From: Anodontia alba
Taxonomy: Eukaryota > Mollusca > Bivalvia > Lucinida > Lucinidae
DNA length: 64,000 bases
Assembly (NCBI GenBank): GCA_964016985.1
Contig: OZ024823.1
Location: 24,702,095-24,766,094 of the forward strand
Direction: 5' to 3'
Made by a program: the position numbers and the translations under genes. Of the stretch, positions 19,770 to 31,215 are shown one piece after another; position 1 is the first letter of the stretch; each line of letters starts with the position of its first letter. Below the pieces are notes generated by a model, which worked only from the letters and a program-made list of their open reading frames with translations, was not told the origin of the DNA and did not search any database.

Positions 19770-22425
19770 AATGGATTCCGTCTGTATATGCGCGACCGAA
19801 GCGATGATAACCATGGCGGTATCTATGTTTATGTCAAAAAAAAAAAAAAAAAAAAAGAAATTTATTCCTGCCGTAGAAACGACCTCGAATTACCAAATGT
19901 TGAATGTATCTGGATTGAAGTTTCGATACAACATAGAAATACTCTTATAGACACTTTTTACAAACATGTCAACGCTGCGCCTGCAATTCTTACATTCATT
20001 GAGGACTCAACAGGTCTAGCATATGACACAACTATTCAAAATATTCTGATGACAGCTGACTTCAACTTGGATACATTAACACCGATGGCTCGTTTACCAT
20101 GGCTTTGTCAAACTAGTATTTTTAGCTCCTAGGAAATATTCGATAGCTCCAGAAAACAAATATCTAAGGAAATTTCCTTATTTTATTATGGAATTGTATG
20201 TTGTGTGTACTCATTAGAATCGCCTCATCGAGTCAATTCTTATAAGTACACTCAAATATACAATTAGCATATAGAAGATCGAAAATACATCCCTAAATAT
20301 ATTCATTTATGATTAACCCTCAGTGGCCCGAACAACCCATATCTCGAACACATTTACATAGTTTCAAAGATATTCGAGTTATTGAGACTTGACCGTTTAT
20401 GCAGGCAACATAACTAAGCAAATAACAATACTAGCAAACAAAAACAATATTCCAAACGTCTTATAGCCACTTGAAACAAAATAATAAAGATACGTAAATC
20501 TGATTTTACTGAACAAACGCACCTTGACAAGACAAATGCATCTCTCACAAACAGCATACATTCCATCTCATACACTTGATTCTATCATTATTACGATTGA
20601 CAAATTTGTGTCAGCAGTTAGCAAAAGCTGCCGGTCCAGACCTGATCAATAACAAAAAGAGCTCGCTGAACCTCTTTCGGCTCCTCTAACCGACCTTTTT
20701 AACTACTCTCTTGTAAACGGAAAAATCCCAAGCTTATGGAAGCAGCCCATATATAAAAAAGAACAATCCTTCTGATGTATCTAACTATAGACATATCTTT
20801 CTCCTTAGTACGGTTGAGAAAACTCTTGAAAAACTCATACACAAACATGTCTTTAACTTTTTTAACAATTTTGTAACCACCTTGCAGTCGGGCTTTGTTC
20901 CAGGTGACTTCACAGTAATCCAGCTTTTAGAAATTTATACCTCTTGTAAGAAAGAAAAGAAGTTCAAGCAGGTTTCTGCGACATAAGTAAAGCTTTCGAC
21001 AGAGTATGGCACAAAGGTCTTAGCTTTAAATTCCCTTTTACAGGCATCACTGGATCTCTTCTTCAAGGGTTTACAGACTATTTACATAACAGAAAGCAAA
21101 GGGTAGTTCTACCGGGTGCAAATTTACAATGGTCAACACTCAGAGCAGGTGTTCCTCAAGGATCAATCCTGGGCCCTTTGCTGTTTCTTTTATATATTAA
21201 TGATATTGCTGAACATATCAATTCCTCTATCAGACTTTTTGCAGATGATACCAGTCTCTATATTATAGTGGAAATCCCAGCTAACGCGTCAAACAAACTC
21301 AACTCTGATCTTTCAAAAGGACACCAGTTGGCCACCCAGTGGCTTGTGACCTTCAATCCATAAATCAGAATCTATTCTCTATACTAGAAAACAGAACAAA
21401 CAAGCTCATCCTCTAAAAAGTAATGTGCCATCAAATTGTAAACGAAGTAAATAGACATAGACATTAAAGCATTATCTTCTCAAATGATTGTACCTGGCAC
21501 GACCATCTAGAATATGTTAATTCTAAGGTCTGATGTCGTATAAATACAATGAGAACTCTTAAATTCAAACGTAATAGAAAGTCGCTTTAAATTATGTACT
21601 TTCCTCTATTCGACCATTTCTGGAATATGCAGATGTAGTTTGGGGCAACTGTACACAATATGAGGCAAATGAACTCGAGAAAATACAAAATGAACCCCCA
21701 ATTCCTTCATGGTCGCCAAGATTTGACAACGATAGACAAACAAACTGATAGTTTTAGCATTGCAGAGTTTATATTGAAATCCAAACGCTTTCAAATAAAC
21801 TGGCAATCTAAAGAAATCAGTAAAGACTGTTTGAATCACTTATCGTTAATTCTAAACAATGTTATAATTCATGACCTGAACCCTTTTCCTGATACCGATT
21901 AACTCATGTTTGACTCTACTTTTATACTTGACGATATAAATGGAATTAAGTTCCTTAATCTGATTTAGACTTATCACCAAGTGGCACTTTTAAGGAAGTA
22001 TAGTTAACCTTCCGCAGGATTCTGGGAGCGTTTCTTCGAGCTCTCTTGTCTGTTCAGTGTGCGCCAGTGACGATATGCTTTATTGAAATTTTGAATTTTT
22101 GTTTACATTCCATAGCAGCCATTTTTCTCCTAAGGCAATTGCACCAAACCTCCATTCCCCGTGGAGCTTCTGATCTATTCTTCTATACTTCTATTTTTCA
22201 TGTGATATCAATTAACTTATATACTAAAGATCCCATGTTAATCTAAAAATGTTTCAAATCAGTTATATGCTGTTAGTTATATGCTTGCAATATTGGGATA
22301 CAGAGCTGTATAAGTCCGATCACTTGATTCTGAATCCCATTTGTATATTAATATCAGCTTGTATTTCATGTAATTATTGTTTCATGAGATTAATACAAAT
22401 AAAATATGTTTAAACCAAATTCAGG
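19770..22425 (+). mobile_element. Decayed jockey/CR1-like LINE (APE and RT remnants)
   Basis: Non-LTR retrotransposon coding remnant. The first part (19770-20070) encodes the back half of an apurinic-endonuclease-like domain (HGGIYVYV, ELPNVECIWIEVSI, ADFNLDTL), with a poly-A expansion at 19837-19856 and a Gly-to-Ala change in the usual GDFN. The reverse transcriptase part (about 20510-21360, stops and frameshifts included) shows NYRHIFLLS (~20786), SGFVPGDFTV, DISKAFDRVWHKGL (~20980), GVPQGSILGPLLF (~21148) and the catalytic FADDT (~21238). The RT C-terminal part (to ~21660) is shifted and broken. The intervening linker is largely deleted around the K insertion at about 20067-20397. A 3' UTR-like tail ends AATAAAATATGTTTAAACC. 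It cannot encode a working protein. The clade is inferred from motif style only. Confidence 0.85.
20067..20397 (-). mobile_element. Family K MITE inside the LINE
   Basis: Starts within GATACATTAACACCGATGGC right after the LINE codons for FNLDT. It holds the core hairpin TGTGTGTACTCATTAGAATC...CTTATAAGTACACTC and ATTAACCCTCAGTGGCCCGA, and ends ATTCGAGTTATTGAGACTTG ACCGTT followed by TA. The left terminus is shortened. Confidence 0.68.
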
Positions 22426-22679
22426 CATGAAAGGCTTAATTACTATTTTTTTTATTATAAATGTGTGTAGCATTGTTAGGATCAAACGCCCCAGCGGTCA
22501 AAGTGAACATGCTGAAACTTTAATCCCATAAAACATTTCTCAGAACCGTCTGTGCATGTTGCATGTGCTCTTAAAGTTTTATGGTATTTACATTGTTTCT
22601 GATAGGAAATCTTTGATTTTTAAATTTGGACAAATTTCATTATTCTGAAAAGGGATGTTTCAAAGAATCCTAACACATG
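22426..22679. other. Unclassified spacer
   Basis: No recognised family or gene. Confidence 0.4.
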
Positions 22680-22682
22680 ACC

Positions 22683-22752
22683 ACAGAGTAGATCTACAAG
22701 AAACGACTCATCAAGAGCAGGCTCATCCGGATCTACAGTGTTTGCAGGCTCG
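22683..22752 (+). mobile_element. Family C hairpin, degenerate
   Basis: AGTAGATCTACAAGAAACGA...CAGGCTCATCCGGATCTACAG, then GTTTGCAGG. Only part of the stem pairs. Confidence 0.5.
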
Positions 22753-22809
22753 TTTTAGTTTGGGTTTAATAGATGAAAGAGGTTACATTTAGGGGCGGTA
22801 ATTTGATTT

Positions 22810-22812
<3 letters not shown>

Positions 22813-22876
<64 letters not shown>
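22813..22876 (+). repeat. (TG)n(AG)n microsatellite
   Basis: About 8 TG units run directly into about 24 AG units. Confidence 0.95.
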
Positions 22877-22879
<3 letters not shown>

Positions 22880-23599
22880 GGTATGAGGGGTGGATGGTCG
22901 CGTTTCTTACATGGCCAGAGAGCCTCTTACAAACTCAAAACTCTAAACCATATTTCTTTTTACATTTCAACGAACTATTAGACCAAACTACAACTGACTT
23001 TCAAGCTCAACTTGGCTTAAGATCATTTTTTATAAAGAATTAGGATAAGTTAATGTATGCATCTGGCTTTCTAACACTTCCCATCAACAGTAACCGATAG
23101 AGTAATACTATAAGTGAGTAAGGAAAAGAAATATGCTTTCAAATGCATATGAATATTGGGGAACCCGCATTTGAACGGTGTAAAGACATGAAACCAAGAA
23201 AACTCGATGACATATAATGTTATAGTAACTACTGCAGCACCATCCTGCATGCATATATATGCAAACAACATCAGGCTGATTCAAGATAGCAATGTAATCA
23301 AATTTTTATAAGACTGCGTAACGAAGAGTCTGGGTAGCTCCGCCCCCACCTCTTTTGCAACCCCCAGAAGCCAGAGCATTTCAAACATTTTTCCCTAAAT
23401 AATGTTTCCAAACGTAGATTTTTTTTTATCAATGACTAAACGCCATTTCATTCTTTCCCCTCTATCTCAACTCAGATTATGTTTTCTATCATGATCAAAA
23501 CTGTAAAATGTTTTTGAAAAAACAACAACAAAAAAAACAACAGGCCCGCGCCCCCGCACTTCACCCCCACTCACCCAAAGACAGTCAAACGGTCGGTCC
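22877..23599. other. Unclassified spacer
   Basis: No gene. The sequence around 23320-23600 is C-rich relative to its surroundings (CGCCCCCACCTC, CGCCCCCGCACTTCACCCCC) but shows no open frame or known family. Confidence 0.4.
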
Positions 23600-23755
23600 C
23601 TTAAAGGGTAAATTGATCCACCTCGAAACGTAATAACTCTGACAGAAATATTTGTCCCTGCCTCATTCTCATTGGGGGCAATTGTTAACGAAAGACTTCA
23701 CTCCCTATGACAACAAATTCTTTCCTTAAAGAGTAGCTCCATTTTTGAAGGATAT
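23600..23755 (+). mobile_element. Family G fragment
   Basis: ACTCTGACAGAAATATTTGT and CAAATTCTTTCCTTAAAGAG TAGCTCCATTTTTGAAGG match the inner and right part of the G foldback. The left arm is not found. Confidence 0.45.
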
Positions 23756-23869
23756 CAAGAACAAGGAGACAACAGACTGTCTGCAATGCCTCCTTTTGCA
23801 AAATGGTGGAAATCTTTTTCAAGTGTATCCTTTTATGTTCAGAGTATATTTCATGTTTTTTTTATTTGG

Positions 23870-24045
23870 GTGGTTTACGGCCCTTTCAAGAATATTTCAT
23901 TTATATCGAGCCGATCGTTCATCAAAGGTGGGCGAAAACAGGAGAACCCGGGAAAAACCACCTGACCATCCGTAAGCAGAACTTGGCTTTCCCACATGTG
24001 ACCCGAGCGAGGCTCGAACCACAGCGGTGAGAAACCTAATGGATT
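23870..24045 (-). mobile_element. tRNA-derived SINE fragment
   Basis: Read on the minus strand, GTGGTTCGAGCCTCGCTCGG contains a good RNA polymerase III B box (GTTCGAGCC). It is followed by GGTCAGGTGGTTTTTCCCGG, GTTCTCCTGTTTTCGCCCAC and GATATAAATGAAATATTCTT, a conserved body I associate with mollusc SINEs. The A-box part of the tRNA head is not convincing, so it looks 5' truncated. Confidence 0.6.
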
Positions 24046-24069
24046 AATTTTCATGTACATCAAAGTGGG

Positions 24070-24297
24070 CCGCAACTTAAGAGAACGTACCTTTGGTCAT
24101 GTGAACCCGGTGAAGATTCAGCAGTCGCACAGTCTGATCAGAATCTTCGCTGGGCGCAATGTGGATAGCCATGGATTCAAAATTAGGATAGCTTCTTTAC
24201 GTGGGCAATATAGAGTCTGATCAGGCTGCGCGGATGCGCAGGCTGATTTGTCTTCATTTGGTGCGGGTCAGAACGTACATTTACTCACGTGGCGGTT
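24070..24297 (+). mobile_element. Family D element
   Basis: Begins CCGCAACTTAAGAGAACGTA and ends GAACGTACATTTACTCACGT plus GGCGG. The middle has AGTCTGATCAGAATCTTCGC and CTGATCAGGCTGCGCGGATG. Arms are imperfect, and the two halves each hold a TGATCAG-centred imperfect repeat. Confidence 0.78.
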
Positions 24298-24604
24298 CAA
24301 AATGCGCGCACACAAGTTAGTCTAGGTCTTTGGAAATAATGTTAGTGTTCCACAGACAGGCTAAATACGTAACAAAATATAAGATAGCTCCTTATCAAAA
24401 CAAGTGTGGAGTATACTTTTGAAGCGAGGTTTATATCTGCAGCAAAATCAAAGAGAAACCTGTTGAACGATCTTGTTGTTTTAAGATTAATACCTGACAA
24501 AATCAGGATAAACAATCGCACCAAGTCTGAGTACAATAAGGCTAAGTAACATAGTCAAGTTAATTGGAAACGGTAGACGCTTTCACCAACAAAGTTATTA
24601 GCCA

Positions 24605-24720
24605 GGGCCCAGTTGTTCAAAGTCTCGTTAGCTTACCGAGCTCGTTAAGGGTCATTTCGTTAACTGTTTTAGCAGATTCGGTATACAATATTCTGATATT
24701 TTTTGCTGAAAAAATGAAAA
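24605..24720 (+). mobile_element. Family E half-element joined to tandem array
   Basis: GGGCCCAGTTGTTCAAAG, GAGCTCGTTAAGGGTCATTT and ATATTTTTTGCTGAAAAAAT match one terminus of E (as at 29400-29644 in reverse). Where the complete copies continue into GTGAGTAGCTTTTGC, this one switches directly into the 43 bp repeat. Confidence 0.82.
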
Positions 24721-26945
24721 AATTCTTTCTCAACCTCTCCGTTCATAGACTGACGGGTGTCTTCATTCTTTCTCCACGTCCCTATTTACAGACTGACGGA
24801 TGTCTTCATTCTTTCTCCACCTCTCTATTCACTGACTGACGGGTGTCTTTATTCTTTCTCTTCCTCTCCTTTTACAGACTGACGGGTATCTTCATTCTTT
24901 CTCAACCTCTCCGTTCATAGACTGACGGGTGTCTTCATTCTTTCTCCACCTCCCTATTTACAGACTGACGGATGTCTTCATTCTTTCTCCACCTCTCTAT
25001 TCACTGACTGACGGGTGTCTTTATTCTTTCTCTTCCTCTCCATTTACAGACTGACGGGTGTCTTCATTCTTTCTCCTCCTCCGTTCACAGACTGACGGGT
25101 ATCTTCATTCTTTCTCCACCTCTCCATTTACAGACTGACGGGTGTCTTCATTCTTTTTCAACGTCTCCGTTCATAGACTGACGGGTATCTTCATTCTTTC
25201 TCCACCTCTCCATTTACAAACTGACGGGTATCTTCATCCTTTCTCAACCTCTCCGTTCATAGACTGGAGGGTATCTTCATTCTTTCTCCACCTCTCCATT
25301 TACACACTGACGGGTATCTTCATTCTTTCTCCACCGTTCCATTCACAGACTGACGGGTATCTTCATTCTTTCTCCACCTCTCCGTTCATAGACTGACGGG
25401 TATCTTCATTCTTTCTACACCTCTCCATTTACAAACTGACGGCTGTCCTCATTCTTCCTCCACCTCTCCATTCACAGAATGACGGGTGTCTTCATTCTTT
25501 CTCCTCCTCCGTTCACAGACTGACGGGTATCTTCATTCTTTCTCCACCTCTCCATTTACAGACTGACGGGTGTCTTCATTCTTTCTCCACCTTTACATTC
25601 ACAGACTGACGGGTGTCTTCATTCTTTCTCAACATCTCCATTCACAGACTGACGGGTATCTTCATCTTCATTCTGTCTTCACCTCTCCATTCACAGACTG
25701 ACGGGTGTCCTAATTCTTTCTCCACCTCTCCATTCACAGACTGACGGGTGTCTTCATTCTTTCTCCTCCTCTCCGTTCGCAGACTGACGGGTGTCTTTAT
25801 TCTTTCTCCACCTCTCCGTTCACAGACTCGTGGGTGTCTTCATTCTGTCCCCATCTTTCCATTCACAGACTGACGGGTATCTTCATTCTTTCTCCACCTC
25901 TCCGTTCACAGCCTGATCGGTGTCTTCATTCTTTTTCCACCTCTCCATTTACAGACTGACGGGTATCCTCATTCTTTCTTCACCTCTCCATTCACAGCCT
26001 GACGGGTGTCCTCATTCTTTCTCCTCCTCTCCATTCACAGACTGACGGGTATCTTCTTCTTTCTCCACCTCTCCATTTACAGACTGACGGGTGTCTTCAT
26101 TCTTTCTCCACCTTTACATTCACAGACTGACGGGTGTCTTCATTCTTTCTTCACCTTTCCATTCATAGACTGACGGGTTTCTTCATTCTTTCTCCACCTC
26201 TCTATTACAGACTGACGGATGTCTTCATTCTTTCTCCACCTCTCCATTCACTGACTGACGGGTGTCTTCATTCTTTCTCTTCCTCTCCTTTTTCAGACTG
26301 ACGGGTATCTTCATTCTTTCTCAACCTCTCCTTTCATAGACTGACGGGTATCTTCATTCTTTCTCCACCTCTCCATTTACAGACTGACGGGTGTCCTCAT
26401 TCTTTCTTCACCTCTCGATTCACAGACTGACGGGTGTCTTCATTCTTTCTCCTCCTCTCCGTTCACAGACTGACGGGTATCTTCATTCTTTCTCCACCTC
26501 TCCATTTACAGACTGACGGGTGTCTTCATTCTTTCTCCACCTTTCCATTCACAGAACGACGGGTGTCTCCTTTCTTTCTCCTCCTCTCCGTTCACAGACT
26601 GACGGATGTCTTCATTCTTTCTCCTCCTCTCCGTTCACAGACTGACGGGTATCTTCATTCTTTCACTACGTCTCCGTTCATAGACTGACGGGTATCTTCA
26701 TTCTTTCTCAACCTCTCCGTTCATAGACTGACGGGTATCTTCATTCTTTCTCCACCTCTCCGTTCACAGACTGACGGGTGTCTTCATTCTTTCTCCTCCT
26801 CTCCGTTCACAGACTGACGGGTATCTTCATTCTTTCTCCACGTCTCCGTTCATAGACTGACGGGTATCTTCATCCTTTCTCCACCTCTCAATTTACAGAC
26901 TGACGGGTATCTCCATTTTTTCTCCACTTCCCCGCTTACAAACTG
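24721..26945 (+). repeat. Tandem array, ~43 bp unit, about 52 copies
   Basis: Unit contains CAGACTGACGGGTGTCTTCA, then TTCTTTCTCCACCTCTCCAT and TTA/TCA, with frequent 40-43 bp variants (CTCCTCCTCCG, AACCTCTCCG, TTCCTCTCC). Variant types are interspersed, and blocks of variants recur in the same order. This indicates multi-unit duplication. The 43 bp period shifts frame, so open frames such as 25142-25396 arise by chance and do not make a protein gene. Confidence 0.95.
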
Positions 26946-27113
26946 AGGATGTATTCGTGCAGTCTGATCAGAATCTTCACTGTGCGCATTTTGGATAGTC
27001 AAATATACAAAGTTTCTTCATGCGGACAACGAAGACTCTGATCTGACTTCACGGATGCGCAGGCTGATGTGAGTCTTCAATAAGCGCACATGTCAGAAGG
27101 TACGTTTTCTCAC
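26946..27113 (+). mobile_element. Family D fragment between the two arrays
   Basis: GTGCAGTCTGATCAGAATCT, TTTCTTCATGCGGACAACGA, CGGATGCGCAGGCTGATGTG and CATGTCAGAAGGTACGTTTT are the middle and right end of D. The left ~60 bp are missing at the array border. Confidence 0.75.
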
Positions 27114-27118
27114 GATCT

Positions 27119-27222
27119 GGGCCCAGTTGTTCAAAGCTAACGACGTCGTTAGTTAACGATTCGTTAAAATTTTAATCGAGTGATACTCAAATATGCTGAA
27201 ATTTTTTTGCTGAAAAAAAATG
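27119..27222 (+). mobile_element. Second family E half-element joined to tandem array
   Basis: GGGCCCAGTTGTTCAAAGCT AACGACGTCG then GATACTCAAATATGCTGAAA are the other terminus of E. It runs to GCTGAAAAAAAATGTGA and then into the inverted repeat array, again breaking the normal E core at the same AAAAATGTGA stretch. Confidence 0.82.
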
Positions 27223-29120
27223 TGAATGGAGATGTTGAGAAAGAATGAAGACACCCGTCAGTCTGTGAATGTAAAGGTGGAGAAAGAATGAAGACACCCG
27301 TCAGTCTGTAAATGGAGAGGTGGAGAAAGAATGAAGATACCCGTCAGTCTGTGAACGGAGGAGGAGAAAGAATGAAGACACCCGTCAGTCTGTGAATGGA
27401 GAGGTGGAGGAAGAATGAGGACAGCCGTCAGTTTGTAAATGGAGAGGTGTAGAAAGAATGAAGATACCCGTCAGTCTATGAACGGAGAGGTGGAGAAAGA
27501 ATGAAGATACCCGTCAGTCTGTGAATGGAACGGTGGAGAAAGAATGAAGATACCCGTCAGTGTGTAAATGGAGAGGTGGAGAAAGAATGAAGATACCCTC
27601 CAGTCTATGAACGGAGAGGTTGAGAAAGGATGAAGATACCCGTCAGTTTGTAAATGGAGAGGTGGAGAAAGAATGAAGATACCCGTCAGTCTATGAACGG
27701 AGACGTTGAAAAAGAATGAAGACACCCGTCAGTCTGTAAATGGAGAGGTGGAGAAAGAATGAAGATACCCGTCAGTCTGTGAACGGAGGAGGAGAAAGAA
27801 TGAAGACACCCGTCAGTCTGTAAATGGAGAGGTGGAGGAAGAATGAGGACACCCGTCAGTTTGTAAAAGGAGAGGTGTAGAAAGAATGAAGATACCCGTC
27901 AGTCTATGAACGGAGAGGTGGAGAAAGAATGAAGACACCCGTCAGTCTGTAAATGGAGAGGTGGAGAAAGAATGAAGATACCCGTCAGTCTGTGAACGGA
28001 GGAGGAGAAAGAATGAAGACACCCGTCAGTCTGTAAATGGAGAGGAAGAGAAAGAATGAAGACACCCGTCAGTCTGTGAATAGAGAGGTGGAGGAAGAAT
28101 GAGGACACCCGTTAGTTTGTAAATGGAGAGGTGGAGAAAGAATGAAGATACCCGTCGGTCTATGAACGGAGACGTTGAGAAAGAATGAAGATACCCGTCA
28201 GTCTATGAACGGAGAGGTTGAGAAAGAATGAAGATACCCGTCAGTCTGTAAAAGGAGAGGAAGAGAAAGAATAAAGACACCCGTCAGTCAGTGAATAGAG
28301 AGGTGGAGAAAGAATGAAGACATCCGTCAGTCTGTAAATAGGGAGGTGGAGAAAGAATGAAGACACCCGTCAGTCTATGAACGGAGAGGTTGAGAAAGAA
28401 TGAAGATACCCGTCAGTATGTGAACGAAGAGAAAGAATGAAGACACCGTCAGTCTGTGAATGGAGAGGAGGAGAAAGAATGAGGACACCCGTCAGTCTGT
28501 GAATGGAGAGGTGGAGAATGAAAGAGGACACCCGTCAGTCTGTAAATGGAGAGGTGGAGAAAGAATGAAGGCACCGATTAGTCTGTGAACGGAGAGATGG
28601 AGACAGAATGAAGATACCCGTCAGTCTGTGAATGGAGAGGTGGGGACAGAATGAAGACACCCGTGAGTCTATGAACGGAGAGGTGAAGACAGAATGAAGA
28701 TACTCGTCAGTCTGTGAACGGAGATGTTGAGAAAGAATGAAGACATCCGTCAGTCTTTGAACGGAGAGGTGGAGAAAGAATGAAAATACCCGTCAGTCTG
28801 TGAACGAGAGGTGGAAAAATAATGAAGATTCCCGTCAGTCTGTGGACGGAGAGAAAGAGAAAGACGTGATACCCGTCAGTCTGTACATGTAGAGATGGAG
28901 AAAGAATGAAGACATCCGTCAGTCTGTGAACGGAGAGGTGGAGAAAGAATGAAGATACCCGTCAATTTGTGAACGAGAGGAGGAAAAAGAATGAAGATTC
29001 CCGTCAGTCTGTGGACGGAGAGAAAGAGAAAGACGTGATACCCGTCAGTCTGTGAACGGAGGAGGTGGAGAAAGATTGAAGATACCCGTCAGTTTGTACG
29101 GAGCGGTGAAGAAAGAATGA
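27223..29120 (-). repeat. Tandem array, same ~43 bp unit in inverse orientation, about 44 copies
   Basis: Complement of the first array's unit (TGAAGACACCCGTCAGTCTG). The 255 bp at 27471-27725 translate on the minus strand to exactly the same 84 residues as 25142-25396 on plus. These positions mirror about 26433.5. The distal part (28400-29120) carries extra variants (GGGGACAGAATGAAG, AGAAAGAGAAAGACGTGATA). Confidence 0.95.
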
Positions 29121-29400
29121 AACAACTGACTGTTCTAAGGCGGTGGTTCTGTGACAAAAGAAAACAGCACATTATAATAGCTGACATGCGAATAAAGAAT
29201 AATTAGAACAATGCTTTCCAATTAAAATAGTAAAATTATTCAAAATTATTTAAAATGTAAATATCACTCATTATGCCTAAATTATTATGCATACTAAATA
29301 CGACATTTATACAGCTTTAACACTGATCAGGAAACTGTTCATTCGGTTATATGATTACATTGTCATCTCTTCTCCCTTCAACTATAAGTATTTATTTTCA

Positions 29401-29644
29401 GGGCCCAGTTGTTCAAAGCTAACGACATCGTTAGTTAGCGATTCGTTAAAATTTACATCGAGTGATACACAAATATGCTGAAATGTTTTGCTGAAAAAAT
29501 GTGAGTAGCTTTTGCAATGCAAAAGCTACTCACATTTTTTCAGCAAAAAATATCAAAATAATGTATATTGAATCCGCTAAAACAATTAACGAAATGACCC
29601 TTAACGAGCTCGTTAAGCTAACGACGCTTTGAACAACTGGGCCC
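29401..29644 (+). mobile_element. Family E foldback MITE, complete
   Basis: GGGCCCAGTTGTTCAAAGCT at left and GCTTTGAACAACTGGGCCC at right. The central hairpin arms are GTGAGTAGCTTTTGC / GCAAAAGCTACTCAC around AAT. The inner flanks carry TTTTTTGCTGAAAAAA-like sequence. This is the reference copy for reading the split E halves at 24605 and 27119. Confidence 0.88.
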
Positions 29645-29710
29645 AGATATATTGCTATTAGAAAAAGAGCACATGCGAATTCGTAGACCATTATTTGAGA
29701 TTCAAATGAA

Positions 29711-29940
29711 CCGCAATGTGCGAAAATGTACCTTCTGACATGTGCGCCAAACGAAGACTCAAAGCAGCCTGCATATCCGCACATTCTGATCAGAGTCTTC
29801 GTTGTCCGCGTGAAGAAACTGCTTTCTTTTACTAATCACAACGCGCACAGTGAAAATTCTGATCAGACCGCGCGAACGCGCGGGCTGATCTGAATCTTCG
29901 CCGGGCGCATATTTCAGAAGGTACGTTTTCTGACATTGCG
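29711..29940 (+). mobile_element. Family D element
   Basis: CCGCAATGTGCGAAAATGTA to GGTACGTTTTCTGACATTGC G. Its left half is GTGCGCCAAACGAAGACTCA, CATTCTGATCAGAGTCTTCG. Its right half is AAAATTCTGATCAGACCGCG, GGGCTGATCTGAATCTTCGC. Confidence 0.82.
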
Positions 29941-30324
29941 ACACAAATGGTGATACAGTAGATATATTTATATTCGGAATCTTCCCCCAAACACGTTGCT
30001 GCTATGTCTTCAACGAAGTTAGGGCGTGGAATTTCCTGATAGCCGTCCTGAAGGAGTCTATCTATGAAAAGGAAATTGACATGTTTTCATGTTCATTAAA
30101 TCAGGAACAAGATCTAGGCATTTTAAGTATCTATGTGTGTAGGAAAGATATAAGAGTATTTCCCTGATTAACCAATCAGGAGCTGTCGTCAAGTAAAACA
30201 TCACTAACCGTATAAATCTGAAGAAATGCCAAAAATATTCTTCCGCGGAAATTAACCCATAAATTCCTGGAATCACACAGAAGAAAGGCAAATAGTGTAA
30301 ACCCAGATCAGACACAGTCGAAAT

Positions 30325-30393
30325 CCAGCGGGCTCATGACGTTTATACAACGTCGCATATGCGACGTTGTTTAAACGTCATTTACCCGCTGGG
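30325..30393 (+). mobile_element. Family F palindrome (69 bp)
   Basis: CCAGCGGG at left and CCCGCTGGG at right enclose ATGACGTTTATACAACGTCG CATATGCGACGTTGTTTAAA CGTCAT. It is a near-perfect foldback with no loop. Confidence 0.8.
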
Positions 30394-30734
30394 AAGGGTT
30401 CCATTCGGCATAAATTAGACTAGCTACTAGTCGGATACCAATATTATTTTCATCAATCAATTATAATTATTAATTCACTTAATGAACTAGGGCCATCTAC
30501 TACTTACTGCTTGCCTCACCTCTTTGATAGCAGCAACTAATCTTGGAGATATCCCTTGATGTCAGAGACCAACTATTAGGGACTAGCTATACAAGATGTC
30601 ATACATAAATTTGAATCAGCTTATAGTAAGGAGTGATAAAACATGACATCAAGGTCTAGGAGCTAGTCTAGGCATAAATGGGATATTAACGTTAGGATGT
30701 ACTTCTTCCAAAATTAAGAATACAAAATGTAGAA
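30394..30734. other. Unclassified spacer
   Basis: TGACATCAAGG/CCCTTGATGTCA (about 30560 and 30643) form a loose inverted pair. No gene or family. Confidence 0.4.
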
Positions 30735-31215
30735 TTTGATTGTGTTGGGGTTTAACGACACGTCAATCCTTGTGGGTCATTTTGTGTCGTCTCCCAGAGA
30801 AAGGGAGAAAAGAGACGGAAGAGATAATAAAAGAGATGAAAGAGAGGGTCAGGGAAGAAAATGGAACAGGAATGAAAGTGAAGAAAGTAGTTGTGTTCAT
30901 GGTACCCAAGCCATAATCCAAACCCATAAATCTGTAAACGAATGACGAATCAGAATGTGCAGACCAACAGACATGGACTCAGAAATAAAGGCTGTAATCA
31001 GGCGTCCGCGGATAGTAAACATTACTTGGTAAGCAAGCTCCGCCCACCAAGCCCATAGGCCTGAACGAAGGAAATGTACGTAGAAGCGTATGTACGAGAT
31101 TTTGGAAGTCTACTTATGGCTCATCATTGGCAAAAACAGAAGAAATAAAAACATGCCCCCTCAACCCTTACCTACTACAAGGATAGCAGACCTTGCCCAA
31201 CTGTAAGCCAATATC
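30735..31215 (+). mobile_element. Dispersed SINE-like repeat, interrupted
   Basis: GTTGGGGTTTAACGACACGT, TGTGGGTCATTTTGTGTCGT and CCCAGAGAAAGGGAGAAAAG, then after ~200 unrelated bases AACAGAAGAAATAAAAACAT, CCTTGCCCAACTGTAAGCCA. The same parts lie contiguously, in reverse, at 55190-55510, so about 200 bp (roughly 30890-31120) look inserted here. A tRNA head was not identified. Confidence 0.6.

Noticed and set aside
19770..22425. Endogenous retrovirus or LTR retrotransposon
   Set aside because: Motifs (endonuclease-type N-terminal part, FADDT, GVPQGSILGP) are of non-LTR type. No LTRs, protease or integrase seen.
24564..28108. Several 64-91 codon open frames rich in HRLTGIFILSPPLHLQTDG repeats, looking like a repetitive secreted protein
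   Set aside because: The 43 bp unit is not a multiple of three, so frames survive only for a few units. The same text appears on both strands because the array is inverted. No start context, signal or splice sites.
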